This document shows positions 11,248 to 23,088 of a stretch of 64,000 nucleotides of DNA, in pieces (position 1 is the stretch's first letter; every line of letters begins with the position of its first letter). Position numbers and translations under genes: made by a program. The stretch is from NCBI GenBank assembly GCA_021234155.1, contig JAJEKV010000141.1, positions 1,244,356 through 1,308,355 of the forward strand. The letters run 5' to 3'. The notes beneath the pieces are model-generated. The model did no database searches and was not told the DNA's origin. It worked only from the letters and a program-made list of their open reading frames with translations. This DNA is from Isoetes taiwanensis. Lineage: Eukaryota; Streptophyta; Lycopodiopsida; Isoetales; Isoetaceae.

Positions 11248-12763
11248 CTACATGCCCATTTCCCCATCTAAGATACATGTAACCCAACCCCTAGCATGAT
11301 CCCTGTCGAATCTCTCTCGTATGACCCCAGTCGGACCCATAACACCATACTTGCTGTTAGGGTTGGAGTTGATCGCATCTTGAATGGTTTGACCTTGACA
11401 TTCTTTCATAAAGTCTGGGTAAGTCTTATCCAAATCCGCTTTAAGAACCCATGTTGCGTCCTCTGTGGGTGAGCGTTTCCACTTAACCAAGTATTGCAAA
11501 ATTTGAGTTCGACGGGTTTGCTTATATGTGCGATCAAGGAGAGCTTCAGACACAATCTCCAACTGATCCTCGGTCATCTCCAAAAGTGTTGGTGTGTCAA
11601 GAACTTCTTCTGGATCCGGATGATGCTTCTTGAGAAGACTTACATGGAAAACTTTATGGACCTTTAAATGTGCGGGTAGCTCCAATCGATAGGCCTGAGA
11701 ACCTATCCTTTCGGTTATCTGAAAAGGTCCCGCCCATCTAGATGCAAGCTTCTTACAATTGTCAATCTTAAGTTTGGCTTGCTTCACCTTGATCTTTAGC
11801 CAAACCGAATCACCGACCTGAAATTCTCGGGGGTGCGATGTCCATCAGCAAGACTCTTTTGCCGAGCTCTTGCAGCTAGCAAGTATGCAAGAGCTCGGCA
11901 ACCGAACCTCTTCGACTAGTGCTTGCATATTTGTAAGTAGCTGTTGAGAAACTTCCACCTTGGAAACTGGATTATGCCATGTGTCTGGAGTAAGGCACTG
12001 ATAGCCGTAATTGATCATGAAAGGAGACATCCTTGAAGACTCCTGTCTAGTACTGTTGTAGGCAAATTCCACCAAATGGATGTAATCCGCCATTGAGATT
12101 GCTTGTTCCAGACATAGTTACGTAGCATGTTCTCAATTATGTGATTGATACGCTCTTTTGACCATTTGTCTGCGGATGATAAGTTGTGCTCATGGCAAGC
12201 TTAGTTTGAATAGTGCTAAAGAAATCTTTCCAAAAGGCACTAACAAATTTAGGATCCCGGTCTGATATAATCGTACGGGGCATCCCATGCAGACGAAACA
12301 CCTCCTTGGTAAACAGCAAGGGGATATCCAATGCAGTGTCCGTCGTACGACATGGCAGAAAATGTGCCATCTTAGAAAGTTTGTCGACCACCACCATTAA
12401 GGCATCAAACCCTCTTAAGGTGCGCGGAAGTCCCACGATAAAATCCATGGTTATAACTTCCCATTTTGCATTGGGGATATCTAGGGGTTGCAACTCCCCT
12501 GGAATATGCAATTGCTCAGCCTTTGTTTGCTGACAGATCTAGCATTGCTTAATGTACCGGGCAATGTGCTTCTTCATTCCTGACCAGAAATAGCTGGAGC
12601 GGATTTTGAAATATGTCTTCATAAATCCTGCATGCCCTGCTATAGGACTGTTATGTGTATCATGGAGAATGAGCTTACGAACTCCCAATGTCTCGGGAAC
12701 ACATAATTTATCCTTATAATATAGAAGTTCAGCTTCCTTCTTATAATGGCGGAAGGTCTCCAT
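11248..12763 (-). pseudogene. Gypsy 2 integrase with chromodomain
   Basis: The zinc-binding part (12763 down to 12539) contains HDTHNSPIAGHAGFMKT and ends IARYIKQC. The catalytic core has Asp in ITMDFIVGLPRT and Asp in ISDRDPKFVSAFW. The third motif is cut: YHPQTNGQ runs into a frameshift, and the Glu is found only in the next frame (ERINHIIENML). After a further frame change come EFAYNSTRQESSRMSPF and the C-terminal KLASRWAGPFQITERIG with HKVFHVSLLKKHHP. The chromodomain follows with LDRTYKQTRRTQILQYLVKW and SPTEDATWV, whose aromatic residues would form the methyl-lysine cage. The frameshift at the catalytic Glu makes the enzyme inactive. Confidence 0.87.
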
Positions 12764-12808
12764 CTCCTTATCTGTTCTGGCTTCCTTCGATAGACTTTGC
12801 CATACCTC

Positions 12809-14244
12809 CTAGAATTCTGGGTATATGGGAAGAGCCTGTTGTATCTGCTTCCCAAACTCACTGGAGAGTGTGGATACAGCATTACAATGCGTTCGAGTGA
12901 TCAATAGATGCCTGGAAAGGGCATCAACAATAACATTATGCTTGTCCGGCTTATAGATGACCTCGAAATCATATTTCTCAAGGAATTCCATCCATCGTCT
13001 TTGTCTCAAGTTGAGGTGAGGTTGCGTAAAAATGTATTGGAGGCTTTGGTGATCAGTATCCAACTGGAATCGTCTTTCAAGTATTAGCGCCTCCAAATGC
13101 GCAAGCATGCACAACTGCGAGCAATTCTTGATCATGCGTGGGGTATCGCTGTTCTGCATCATTCATCTTTCTAGAATCATAGGCGATAACCCGACCTCAC
13201 TGGTAGCTATCTTACTAGCATACGTGGCAACCCACTTATCCTTCTGAGGATCAGGCAACGTGAGAATCGTGACTGTTGTCAAAGCATCCTTTAATGATTG
13301 AAATCCGGCTTGAACCTTGTCTTTCCAATGTGCGAGCTTGGCAAAGTATTTGACAAACTTACGGTAATAACTGGCCAAGCCTAGAAAGCTGCGAACCTCA
13401 GACACATTGGTTGGAATTGGCCAATCCTTTACTGCTTCAATTTTAGCTGGATCTGTGGCTATCCCTTCCGCAGACACAATATGTCCCAAGTAATCAACCT
13501 TGGTAGTTGCAAACTGACACTTGGAGAACTTGGCATATAGTTTGTGGCGTCTGAGTTTCTGCAAGGCCAACCGAAGATGCCGTTCATGGTCCTCTAAGGT
13601 CTTACTGTATATGAGGGTATCATCAAAGAATATGATGACAAAATCATCAAGATATTCACGGAAGACATCAGTCATGAGCCTCATAAAGGTAGCTGGGGCA
13701 TTAATCAAGCCAAAGGGCATCACAGTAAACTCATAATGCCCATAACGCATTCGAAAAGCAGACTTGTGAATGTCATCCTCCCTAATTCGTATTTGGTGAT
13801 ATCCCGAACGAAGGTCAATCTTTGTGATATATGTAGCCCCTTGCAACTGATCCATTAGATCGTTGGAACGTGCAAAGCATACCGATTCTTAATAGTGTGC
13901 TTATTCAGTTGACGATAATCTATGCACATTCTCAAGGTGCCGTCCTTCTTCACAAAGAGTATCGGGGCCTCAAAAGGTGAGACACTAGGTCGGATGAAGC
14001 CCAATCTAAGGAGATCTTGCAACTGCTTCTTAAGCTCTGTTAATTCAGGAGTACTCATTCGATATGGAGCCTTACTAGTGGGCTTGGTACCCGGTTCTAA
14101 GGTAATCTCACATTCCACGCCTCTAAATGGTGGCAATTGGTGAATTTCTTCAGGAAAAAGGTCTTGGTACTCCCGAAGAACAACTGCTATTGCTGGAACT
14201 TCGTCTTGTTTGGACTTGGCTTCTACTGAGGCAAGTCGAACCAC
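12809..14244 (-). pseudogene. Gypsy 2 reverse transcriptase and RNase H
   Basis: The RT begins with the linker [20 protein letters not shown] and [19 protein letters not shown]. After a frame change at 13855 it continues with [31 protein letters not shown], the catalytic [12 protein letters not shown] and [12 protein letters not shown]. The RNase H/tether region at 13162-12809 is damaged but keeps FQLDTDHQSLQYIF, RQRRWMEFLEKYDF and IVDALSRH. Both palm Asp residues are present. Frameshifts at about 13855 and 13163 break the polyprotein. Confidence 0.88.
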
Positions 14245-14253
14245 GCGAACAAT

Positions 14254-15318
14254 TTAATAATTCCTTATAGCCTTGTGCAACTGGCGTAATGAGATACATT
14301 GCATAATGGGAATAACTGGTTTACCTGCTATGGTCACTCGGGCTCCGTTGGCTGCATTAAAGGTAACTTCTCGCTTCTCGCAATCGATGTTGGCCTTGGC
14401 ACCAGCTAGGAACTCCATCCCCACAATGAGATCATAACGACCAATATCCATTATCTCCGCTCCTAGAGCAACAGGTGCTCCTGGCAGCTGAATATTCAAA
14501 TTGATACGTCGACCCCGTGTGTGGCGTATAGCCCCACTAGACAACGTAACTGGACGTGGTTTGGACTTCAAGGGAATAAACTGCAAGGCCTCTGCCATTC
14601 TAGGAGATGCAAAATTATGCGTGCTGCCAGTGCCCATGAGGATAATGAAAGGCTTACAATATACTTGGCCAACCGTCGAGATGACAGAAGGCTGATGGTT
14701 GGCTTGACCCGTTTCAATGGCAGCATAAATATAAGACTCACCTTGTATATAGTCATGCGCGTCATCGTCAGAAGTGTCGTCTGGATGGGTTGGGTCCCCT
14801 GCACCTTCCCAATCCATGTCAGCAAGGGCGGCCTGCACCGTTTGTGTGATGTAGGGGTATTCTTGCATACGGTGTCCCAGATGGAAGCACTGATAGCAAG
14901 CCCTGTCCTGACGTAACTGCTCCCCAGCTTCCTTTGGAATGGCTTGGCGGATATCCCTGAAAGCTCCCGCGGTGCTGGTGGACTTTTTTGGCACCGTGAA
15001 GGAAAATTTCTTCTCTGACTTCTGATATCCGGAGGAGGCAAGAGGCCCCGGACTCGGCGAGCGCTCTCTGTAAGGTGCATACCCCTTGTTCTGACCGAAA
15101 GAAGAGGGTCGTGATGGCTGGTACTTAGGAGTGTTCTCTTCTAGGCTAAGTGTTTTAGCCTCTGCTTCTGCGACTGTTTTAGGGTCTATTGCTCGAACCA
15201 TCTTCCTCGAAGTGGGGAATAACCCCTCAATGTACCCTTCAACTGCCATGCGCTCATTTATCCCTGGGACATATACGCGTAACCTCATGAACTCATTCTT
15301 ATAGGACTGGACGATCAT
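14254..15318 (-). pseudogene. Gypsy 2 gag C-terminus and protease
   Basis: Residues 1-100 are gag (FMRLRVYVPGINERMAVEGY, MVRAIDPKTVAEAEAK), followed by a zinc knuckle CYQCFHLGHRMQEY in which the last Cys is Tyr. The protease active-site loop reads ILMGTGSTHNFASPRM, so the catalytic Asp of DTG is Gly. The following strands (YDLIVGMEFLAGAKANIDC) are otherwise typical. With both the knuckle and the protease Asp lost, this polyprotein could not mature. Confidence 0.85.
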
Positions 15319-15960
15319 GTTCTTCTATTCCAGGTGATAAAAGGTTTGGATCTGTTGACAGGATGAGCCCTGGGAACATAATGAGACTTGAAGGCTTTAG
15401 CAAAGACCTTTTAACGACAGCTTCCTCTTGTCAGCCCGTGAGAGTGGGCATATCCCTTCCACCATATGTGAGCAGACCCTGTGAGATTGGTGGTGGCAAT
15501 TTTTCCAATATCTTTCTCGGTCATCCCATACGACTTGCCGAACTCCTGCATTTCATCCAACCAAGATTCGACATCAACTCCAGACCTAGTTTTTCCTGAG
15601 AACTGCGCCAACTTGCGGTTCTTCCAAATACTAGTGATGGCAGAGTCCATTGTTTTCTGGTAATCCTTTTTCTTAGCTTTTGCATGGTCAGCCTCGTTCT
15701 CAGAAGAGTCCGATGAGTCAGAAGACTCGGAGGTGGCATCCGAGGATGAAGTTCTACGTGCTCTCTTAGATCGGATGGCTGTTGCTGGCACAGGTGCAGG
15801 TGCGGGTGGCGGTGGCTGTTGGTTCGGTAAAACAAGAATCTCAGGCCCGTATTCCTATGGTATATGGGGTGGATTGGTTTGCAATAGATACGCTTGAAGC
15901 TAAGCTGGCGCTTTCTAATAGTGAGCTCCTGTTCGGGCGTGAGACGGCCCGATGGCACTG
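15319..15960 (-). pseudogene. Gypsy 2 gag N-terminal half
   Basis: Contains a Ser/Asp/Glu-rich linker (SSDATSESSDSSDSSENEA) and the gag core KKDYQKTMDSAITSIWKNRK, KLAQFSGKTRSGVDVESWL and ATTNLTGSAHIWWKGYAHSH. It matches gag at 52.7-53.0 kb and 63.4-63.9 kb position by position. It is separated from the rest of gag by a frameshift near 15410 and has no clear ATG in the long frame. Confidence 0.75.
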
Positions 15961-16000
15961 GTGTTGCCCATGGAGGGGGACGGGCACCGTCTAAGATACA

Positions 16001-16680
16001 AATGAAATGGAGATAAGCACATTATGCTAGATAACTATGACAAAAGTAGCGCGAAGAAAACACTTGATATTGAAATATACATAAAATTACAAAGGCATAA
16101 CGCCACAAACACCCAACAGGATTGGAAATTACATTTGTACAAGCGGAGTTATATAAAAAAAACTGATCTAGGCGTGGTAAGGGGATAAAGGATGGAGTAT
16201 TGGATGCTCTCCCTTACTGCACGAACCATCTTATACTTAGCCCAAGCTTGGATGATCACATCCTGATACTCAAGGGTTGGGCTGATAGTCAAAAGGTTAA
16301 AAAGGTCACGGAGCGCGTACTACAACTCCCAAAGATGGTCGTCGGCATCCTCGAAGGCTTCTTGTTTGGTACAATCCCAATACAACCAACTTCGGCAGAG
16401 CGTGAGTTTTAGGTCCTGGAAGGCATGGTTACGGAGGATCGTAACAATCTGGAAGCCCTTGATGGGGTCGTATGGCTCTTCCTCTCCTGCAATAAGCCAG
16501 AAATAGATATACAATTCATAAACCATTCCTTATATTTCAAAGTCCTCAAAAGAGAGACAAGTAATATAGGAAAACAAATTTTTGTATTAAAAAGGGCACC
16601 AAAATTGTTGGTGCAATAATACATATATTTTGAGTGGCCAAAGGCCGTACTCTATAATGCCTCATATGTATATCTAGGAG
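16001..16680 (-). other. Fragment of unrecognised coding sequence left of a TIR element
   Basis: A minus-strand reading (about 16526 down to 16200, one stop) has an organised look, with EEPYDPIKGFQIVTILRNHA, RSWLYWDCTKQEAFEDADDH and LTISPTLEYQDVIIQAWAKY. I do not recognise it. It may be the far part of whatever occupies 20404-21378, since the 3.7-kb TIR element at 16681-20403 lies exactly between the two. Confidence 0.3.
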
Positions 16681-17142
16681 CTAGAACAAGGTTGCAAATT
16701 AAACGGGAGTGTTGCAGCACTCCCGTTTCAAAGATTCCCTTTAAAAAAACAACATGCTCTTAAAATTGGCCTTTTTTGGATAAACTTGAGAATTTCAAAA
16801 GGTTCAGTTTTTTTTTTCCCTCATTTTGGCTCCTCATTAAGTGACAAGTTTGCTTTGTGCAAAGAAACACTCTTGAAAATGGCAAAATGTGTACATGAAT
16901 ACATAATCTCTGAAAGTGAGATATCAAAAACATCAAAATAGAGAAGAAAAATAATAATTATTTCTTTAAATTTTTCAAGAGATCAATTTGGCACCCTCTA
17001 AATTTGGTGCGTATTGATCAACACGCTTGTCAGATGTTGCGACTGGGAATCTGTCCTAAGTTTCCACATTTAAAAAACAAAAAAATAATCAAGTAAATAA
17101 ATGAACACTAGGACACATAAAACAAAAAATGTAAAAAGAAAA

Positions 17143-17325
17143 GTGTATTCTGGAATACACTTTTGCTTTTCTAAAAAACAAACGTGTATTCCAGAATACA
17201 CTTTGGATTTTCAGAGAAAGCAAAAATGTATTCCGGAATACACTTTTGTTTTTCTGAGAAAGTGAATGTGTATTCTGGAATACATTTATGCTTTCTAAGA
17301 AATCAAACGTGTATTCCAAAATAAC
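17143..17325. repeat. Left subterminal palindrome array
   Basis: Five copies of GTGTATTCYRGAATACAC or close variants start at 17143, 17184, 17226, 17268 and 17309, spaced about 41 bases, separated by AT-rich spacers such as TTTTGCTTTTCTAA. A further decayed copy is near 17392. Such arrays are usual binding sites for a transposase or its accessory DNA-binding protein. Confidence 0.75.
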
Positions 17326-19539
17326 TTGTTTCGTATGTGTTAAGGTTTAGAGCTAGCTTACTTGTGCAATTCCATGGACATTTCTTACCCTATTCTAGAA
17401 TACAAATCAAAAGCCATATTTTCGAATCATCTGCGCCCCACACCATTAAAATTGTCATCCCCAGATTCTAAAATCTTTGAAGAATGGATGGAGACTTATT
17501 GTGAATCAAGAATGGATTGAAGAATGGATGATGACTTAATGTGGACCCGAGATATTCAAAAGTCTAAGTCATCGTTGATGTTATTTCCTTCTCTTTGTGC
17601 AAAAAAGGACATGGATGTAGGACTATATGCCAATGGTGATATATATTATGAAGAAAACATGGTATGTGCAACATTCATTAAAGACATGTGGGAGATGTGT
17701 ACCCTGTATTAAGATGTAAATCAAAAAAGAAGGAAAGAAGAAAAAGAAAATCAAAACATACCGATATTTTGTCAAAGTTGCATTCGTTCGAGTGGTTGTA
17801 CATGAGTTTTAAGTTTTGCAAACTCATTTGCCACGAATTGTTACTTTTAATCTTTAAGTCCGGCCAAAGCACCTTACTTAAGACACAACTTAATGGGTTC
17901 GCATCATTGGCACCAAAAACTTTATTTTAAAGGCGTCACATAAACATTTCTCGCAAGATATTCATCTTCTTGAAAGTTAATCGCCCCGATTGTGGCTCCA
18001 TAGCGTAATTGTCCATAGCAAATTGTTTCTTAGTCTCACCGTAGTAGTTCATGCTAATGCCCCAAAATAGCCACATGAAAACAATGAAGCATGTATTAAA
18101 GAAAAATTCAAAACAATGAAAACAATGATGCCTGTAATGATACCACATAAAAAACAATGATGCTTGTGATAATGATGCTCGAATGGAGACCAGAGCAAGA
18201 TAAAACTCAAGTTTATGATATCCACGACTTCCGGCCAAAGTAGCCTCACATGCCATGGACCAAATAACAAGGAGAGAAATATGCAAGAACCTCGAAATTA
18301 ACAAAACTCGCATGTTGAACCAGCAAATGCAAATCAAGGAAATTGTAGAATAAAACAAGCACATTTGTTGTGTTTTGTACATTCCATTTGCTTCTTCTCT
18401 TTAAAAGCGATAAAAACGGCTTTTTATGAAATAAACAATGCCATCTTTTGAACTGAAAATTTTCCAATGCCGCTAATATTAGGCCTTTATTCTCGAAAAA
18501 GGAAGGACTAGAGCAAAAAAAAGGGTTCGCCATTGGCGATTTCTCCCGCTTAGTCGCTTCATATTCAAGCATTCTTTGCAACACATAATTTTCAAGTATT
18601 GTACATAAAGCTCCCTTAGCTTCCATCCCTTGTGTCAAAATCGACATTGAGGCATTGTATGGGTGGTGTAGGATGTTGCCACATTCATTTTTACTTGGGC
18701 TTTAGCTTCCATCCCTCCTTGTCAAAATCGCTGATGAGGTATTTTAATGTTTCACACATGTTTGATGAACAAAATGATGCTTTTAAAATGCTACAAAGTT
18801 AGAACTCAAATTAATCATTAGTCTTGGCTTTAAACAAACAATTTTACCCTCCTTATCCGGAACATTGAATGGACCGACGTTGAATTCATCAGAGTGTGTG
18901 AATCACGGCATTAAAGTGTGGGTCCTCATCCATTTGGGCGTGGTAGCGATGGTAGCCTTCGGTCTAACCAAATGCCAGATTCGAATAACCCAAAGGCTGA
19001 TGATACTCAAAACATTCCTCAAAGCCTCGCTGCAGGTTATTCAGTTGTGATTATCTACCGTATATTTAACTTGCGGCTATGTTTGTGGTAAGTCAACCGG
19101 AGCTTCCCACCGAGTCGATTCCTTTTGTAAACGGTGATGGAACGTCACCGGGGAACTATTTTTATTGGAAATTATAACAAAGATAAGCACTGGTCATTCT
19201 TCTATGTATTCCTTTGTCGGAATAAGTTAATGGAAATTGTAGTGATGAGCAAAAAATCGTCCCAACGGCCACAACCATCATCCCAACGGCCCTGACCATC
19301 TTGTGCCATCGGCAATCTTGTGTTGTTGTGAAAGCATAGCCATGACCCACCACAACCACAACCACGATACCACCCACGGCCCGGCATAGCTAGCAAACAT
19401 GCCCTAAATCCAAGACATTGAACCTACTCCAAGCTACCAGTGCAACATACCAGAGCCGCCATCAGCAGGTGGGCTTTCAAAACCCCTAACTGGGGTGAAA
19501 TAGATCACCGGGATCATCGCCTCTTTTGTGTAAACCAAA
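17326..19539. other. Interior of the 3.7-kb TIR element, no recognised gene
   Basis: The longest minus-strand ORF (18246-18647) and a plus-strand ORF (17524-17712) show no recognisable domain. At 18610-18740 the phrase GCTTCCATCCCT...TGTCAAAATCG is repeated about 85 bases apart. Another CT/GT-rich patch at 19160-19400 has no coding sense. The region may hold captured host fragments, but I cannot identify any. Confidence 0.35.
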
Positions 19540-19540
19540 T

Positions 19541-20040
19541 CCTATTCTGGAATACAAAGTGTATTCCAGAATATATTTCCCTCTTCTCCCAGAGCCGTTA
19601 TCCGGTATCCCTCTATTTTATTTTCTTCTTTTACACTTTTAAAAATGTTCGAGTTCCTGAACGCCAAGATACAAGTCAAATTTCGATGTGAGCCAAATTT
19701 AGTTGCCCACGAATACAAAAAGTGTATTACGGAATACTTAACGTGTATCCACACAAAACAATAAAAACAATTGAAAGGTCATACAAATAAATTGAATATG
19801 CTAGAAAAACAAAAAAGTTGCGAGATCATTGAAAATGTCGAAACCCCGAAAAACCCCAAGATCGCTGTTCAGTCTCAAAAACTCGTACAACAAAAGTGTA
19901 TTCCGGAATACACTTTGGATTTCGAGCAAAACCAAAAGTGTATTCTGGAATACACTTTGACTTTCAAGAAAAGCAAAAGTGTATTCAGGAATACACTTCA
20001 TTATCTCGAATAGCATTAGTGTATTCCGGATTACAATTTT
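19541..20040. repeat. Right subterminal palindrome array
   Basis: Seven copies of the same palindrome or variants occur near 19541, 19559, 19723, 19898, 19938, 19979 and 20020, again with about 40-base spacing in the best-preserved part. Together with the left array they define the two ends of the element. Confidence 0.75.
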
Positions 20041-20403
20041 GGTACTTTGAAATATTACATCATTAAAAAATGACACATTGTAACCTAAAAGTACATTTTC
20101 CGAATATAATCCAAGTTTAAAAAATGTTGTGTAGGACATACACTTAAATTAGTGGTTTTCTTTAAAAACACACTTCAGGTAAATTCTAACTGTTAGAAAA
20201 AGTGTCACTTTGACATAGTCAATTTTCTCTTTGCACAAAAAAATGAGTGATTTTGGGGGGGTCAAAATGCAATTTTATGACCAAAATAAATTTTTTTACC
20301 TCATTTTAGCCCCTTTTTTGAAAAAAAAAGGAAACTTTAAGGAATATTCCTTTTGCTCCCGTTTCAATGATTTGCTCCCGTTTAATACGCAATCTTGTTC
20401 TAG

Positions 20404-21378
20404 GCCCCACGTCTTGATCCATCGGTGTAGGGGGTGATGGTGGCGGTCGATGGCGTAGCAGGGTAACCCCTAGATCAACAGTGGTGGCTGCAAGAGAAGC
20501 AACCTCTGGTGGATAGGCAGTAAGGGGCTGCCACAAGGAGCTTCATGCTCATCCATGGTGCTATGTCTTGGCCCAAAGCAGTAAGGGCGAAGTCCCAACA
20601 TGCGATAAGGGAGCTTCTTGTGGCCCACCAGGGTGGACAACGCACAGAGGTTCCATCACGACGCTTCGGCCTCTGGAGCTAGGTCTCGAGCTACAAAAAG
20701 GACCTGTCCCTGCCGGAAAGCGGATAGGAAGAAGGTGTGAGGTGATTCCCCAATGCTTTGCCCTCCTGTGTGATCGAGGTAGCCACTTCCATATCGAGGT
20801 CCATGGTGACCTCTTCCTCCTTAAGTTCCTGCTTTTCCTCCTTTAGATGACTGGGGTTATGATAGAGATCTTCCCCTTCTTCATCCGACTCAGAAGGAAT
20901 GTCAACCATATTAATATTTGGGACGTGAGGTCCCGTGGCCATAAAGGCTTCCCGAGGAGGCTGAGATGGAGGATTCTGAAGTACAAGATCTCTTAGGTGA
21001 AGGAGAGTATCAGTAGGCTCAATGGTTTCTTGATGAAACTGGAGCAACTGCTGTACTTCTGGAGGGAGCTCACTGGCATAAAGTCACTAAAATCATCCAT
21101 GCAATATTCGGCAAGCTCATAAAGCACTTGTGGTTTAGTTCAACCCTTCATGCCGGCCACTACATGGTATGTCCAAAGGATATCCTCCAATAGGAGGAAC
21201 TCCTGCCCTTGATGATAGATAACTGGAAGGGCATCCAATCCGGTCAGTCGTGCCCTCTGATCTCGGTGCGACGGCATCTGTTCTGCCAACTGCTTCCACC
21301 GGACAAATTCATCCTCTCGGATGTACTCGTCTTCTTCCTCATCGGAGGACTCAGGTACTTTGCCCTTCTCTGCCGGCA
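20404..21378 (-). pseudogene. Unrecognised gag-like coding remnant
   Basis: On the minus strand a frame from about 21330 reads REDEFVRWKQLAEQMPSHRD, GLDALPVIYHQGQEFLLLED and LYELAEYCMDDFSDFMP with one stop. After a frame change it continues in the 119-codon ORF at 21047-20691, which contains PPEVQQLLQFHQETIEPTDT and an acidic stretch (IPSESDEEGEDLYHN, KEEKQELKEEEV). Charge pattern and context suggest a retroelement structural protein, but no family motif is visible. It is bounded by the TIR element on the left and the Penelope-like element on the right. Confidence 0.4.
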
Positions 21379-23088
21379 GGGTTTCTATTGTTAAAATTTT
21401 CCAAGACCATTAAAGCTTACGGATTTCCAGAACATGGCACAGACCAACTATGCTCACTGCCGTTGATGGCTAGATGGATTTTTTGCTGGATTTTTTGCTG
21501 AATTGCAAACGCTTCGCATGCTAGTACAGTTCCTATTGTATTTATCCAGGCAAAGATTTAGTATTGAGCTTCATTCCTTCTTATCTGACGCCTACTTCCG
21601 GAATGAAGTTTTGAGGCTGATTTGCCACCGATTTGGTAGAACGAAAGGAGGATTTAACAAAGGAACAATCAGGAAGATGGAAGAAGAGAGGCAAAATTTT
21701 GCCAAGAGAAAGAAAATTTATGATTTCCATCAGTCTGCCAAGACCAAAGCTCCAGATCCCAGTGCAAAAGATAAGGATGGAAATGAGAACGTGGAAGCCC
21801 AAGTAGCTGGATCTGCACAGCTCCATACTCAGCATATTGAAATCAGGGATAATCCCAAAGCTGGGAATTTTGCTAACAAACATCAACAAAAGGAGAAGCA
21901 CATTGCACAAAACATGCTGGATAATGAGACCAACAATGCGAATCAGGTCTGATGCATTACTGTTTAAAATTGATTCTATCTACTTGGATCTTAGATCGGT
22001 TAGAAACACATGATATTTGTTATTATTAGGACAGATCTGAACAAGGTACAAGTTCGTAGGCTTGTAGAAGGACTCACTACTAATTGGTTATTAATAACTA
22101 ACATTTAACTCATAGTTTTATAGAATGTTCTTCTGCAGCATAAAATGATCATTACTGTCTTGAGGAAATGGTAAAGTTACATGTAGATTGATTCTGTAAA
22201 ACATGGTGGATGGTGATGACGAAAATGTTAACATAACCAGGATAAAGATATGAAGAATACTTTAAGGTTGGATGTGTGAAAGCTGTTACACACATGTGGA
22301 AACCAACAGATAACTTAGATATAATTTTCTTTGTGGCTGGATGGTGAAAACTAAGCAGGATATGATATTGATCTGGATGTATTTATGCAATAATAGACTT
22401 AGACTGAGATACTTTCTTGATTTCTTAGGCATATAGTAATGTCTATCTAATATGTGTTTTTCTAAAGGACAATTTGGTGAAAGGCAGTTTGCTGAGTAAC
22501 TCCATAGCTTACCTGTGGTAGCTTAGGCATTTACCCTACAAAGGCTAATTGCTTATGGTTTTATTGCAGGTAACCGGAGTTCCTCCTCCAGATTTCTTTT
22601 AGTAGTTCATATATATATTCTCTACAACTCATATTCTGAAAATGGTGATCTCTAAACAGTGTTATATATTTCTGAAGAATGCACAAAATACAGTATATGG
22701 TTCTGATTTTAATTGCTTTAGTTTAAGATATAATATTGTTTTCAGACAATGCAGTCTATAAGCATATGTTTTTTGTTTTGATTAAGGAATTATTGCCCCG
22801 TGAAATATATTATGTTGATCTTTTGTCTTTTGGCTTTATTTCATCTAGATACATGCATAATATTCTGTCATACTTTAGAAAAAGAAAAAGTTGTTTATAA
22901 TTGAGGGCTCATTACTATTATGTGTCAAAGATAATGATTCTTACTTCTTTGGATTCAAGTCTTGGCCTGGAAAAAGGATTACACCTATCCTTTTTTTAGG
23001 ATTGCTAATTGGGTCTTTACGTCCTTGATTGGACTGTAAGACAAAAGTCTTAGATACCTGGGGTATTTTAAGACTTAAGGCATTTTTT
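21379..23088 (+). repeat. Left pLTR of the Penelope-like element
   Basis: A direct repeat of 27422-29126 with few substitutions. It starts GGGTTTCTATTGTTAAA and ends near GACTTAAGGCATTTTTTT. Relative to the right copy it lacks about 30 bases near 21411 and has a duplicated GGATTTTTTGCT near 21478. It contains the first ORF and most of the following presumed intron, so the repeat is transcribed and partly coding, unlike a true LTR. Confidence 0.85.
21440..21952 (+). CDS. Penelope-like element ORF1 / first exon
   Basis: The frame from the ATG at 21440 (MLTAVDG, then a stop in this copy) continues as LLNCKRFACLVQFLLYLSRQ and LHSFLSDAYFRNEVLRLICH, followed by a highly basic stretch KGGFNKGTIRKMEEERQNF and a polar, lysine-rich tail ending in NETNNANQ. 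A splice donor-like CAG|GTCTGATG ends the open frame, and the next coding block starts after TTATTCCAG at 23190. The basic region could bind nucleic acid. No named domain was recognised. The copy in the right pLTR (27522-27854) is frameshifted after YDFH. Confidence 0.5.

Larger units (their letters stand above)
9241..16000 (-). mobile_element. Ty3/gypsy chromovirus 2, 3' LTR only, coding region broken
   Basis: A minus-strand element with 3' LTR (9241-10797), polypurine tract, integrase with chromodomain, RNase H, RT, protease and gag in order. No second copy of the LTR lies to the right of gag, so the 5' LTR and leader have been lost. Frameshifts occur in integrase, RNase H, RT and gag. Gag and pol resemble the elements at 52.3-61.8 kb and 62.2-64 kb, so these three are one lineage, distinct from gypsy 1. 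Confidence 0.88.
16681..20403. mobile_element. 3.7-kb TIR element with subterminal palindrome arrays
   Basis: The left end reads CTAGAACAAGGTTGC and the right end, reverse-complemented, CTAGAACAAGATTGC; the similarity continues as ATTAAACGGGAG on both sides, about 28 bp in all. The flanking CTAG may be a 4-bp target duplication, but because it is its own palindrome I cannot separate it from the repeat. Inside each end lies an array of the 18-bp palindrome GTGTATTCCGGAATACAC. No transposase domain was found in between, so it is probably non-autonomous. The superfamily is undetermined. Confidence 0.65.

Noticed and set aside
18246-18647. 133-codon minus-strand ORF inside the TIR element
   Set aside because: No domain, and no support beyond openness in AT-rich DNA.
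17143-20040. CRISPR array from evenly spaced repeats
   Set aside because: The spacers are AT-rich and resemble each other, the repeats are palindromic and degenerate, and the DNA is eukaryotic. They are subterminal repeats of a transposon.
22210-22226. Hammerhead-ribozyme-like TGATGACGAAA in both pLTRs (also near 28255)
   Set aside because: Penelope-like elements can carry hammerheads, but here the two core parts are directly fused with no stem II, and the base before TGATGA is G instead of C. No pairing for stems I and III was found.
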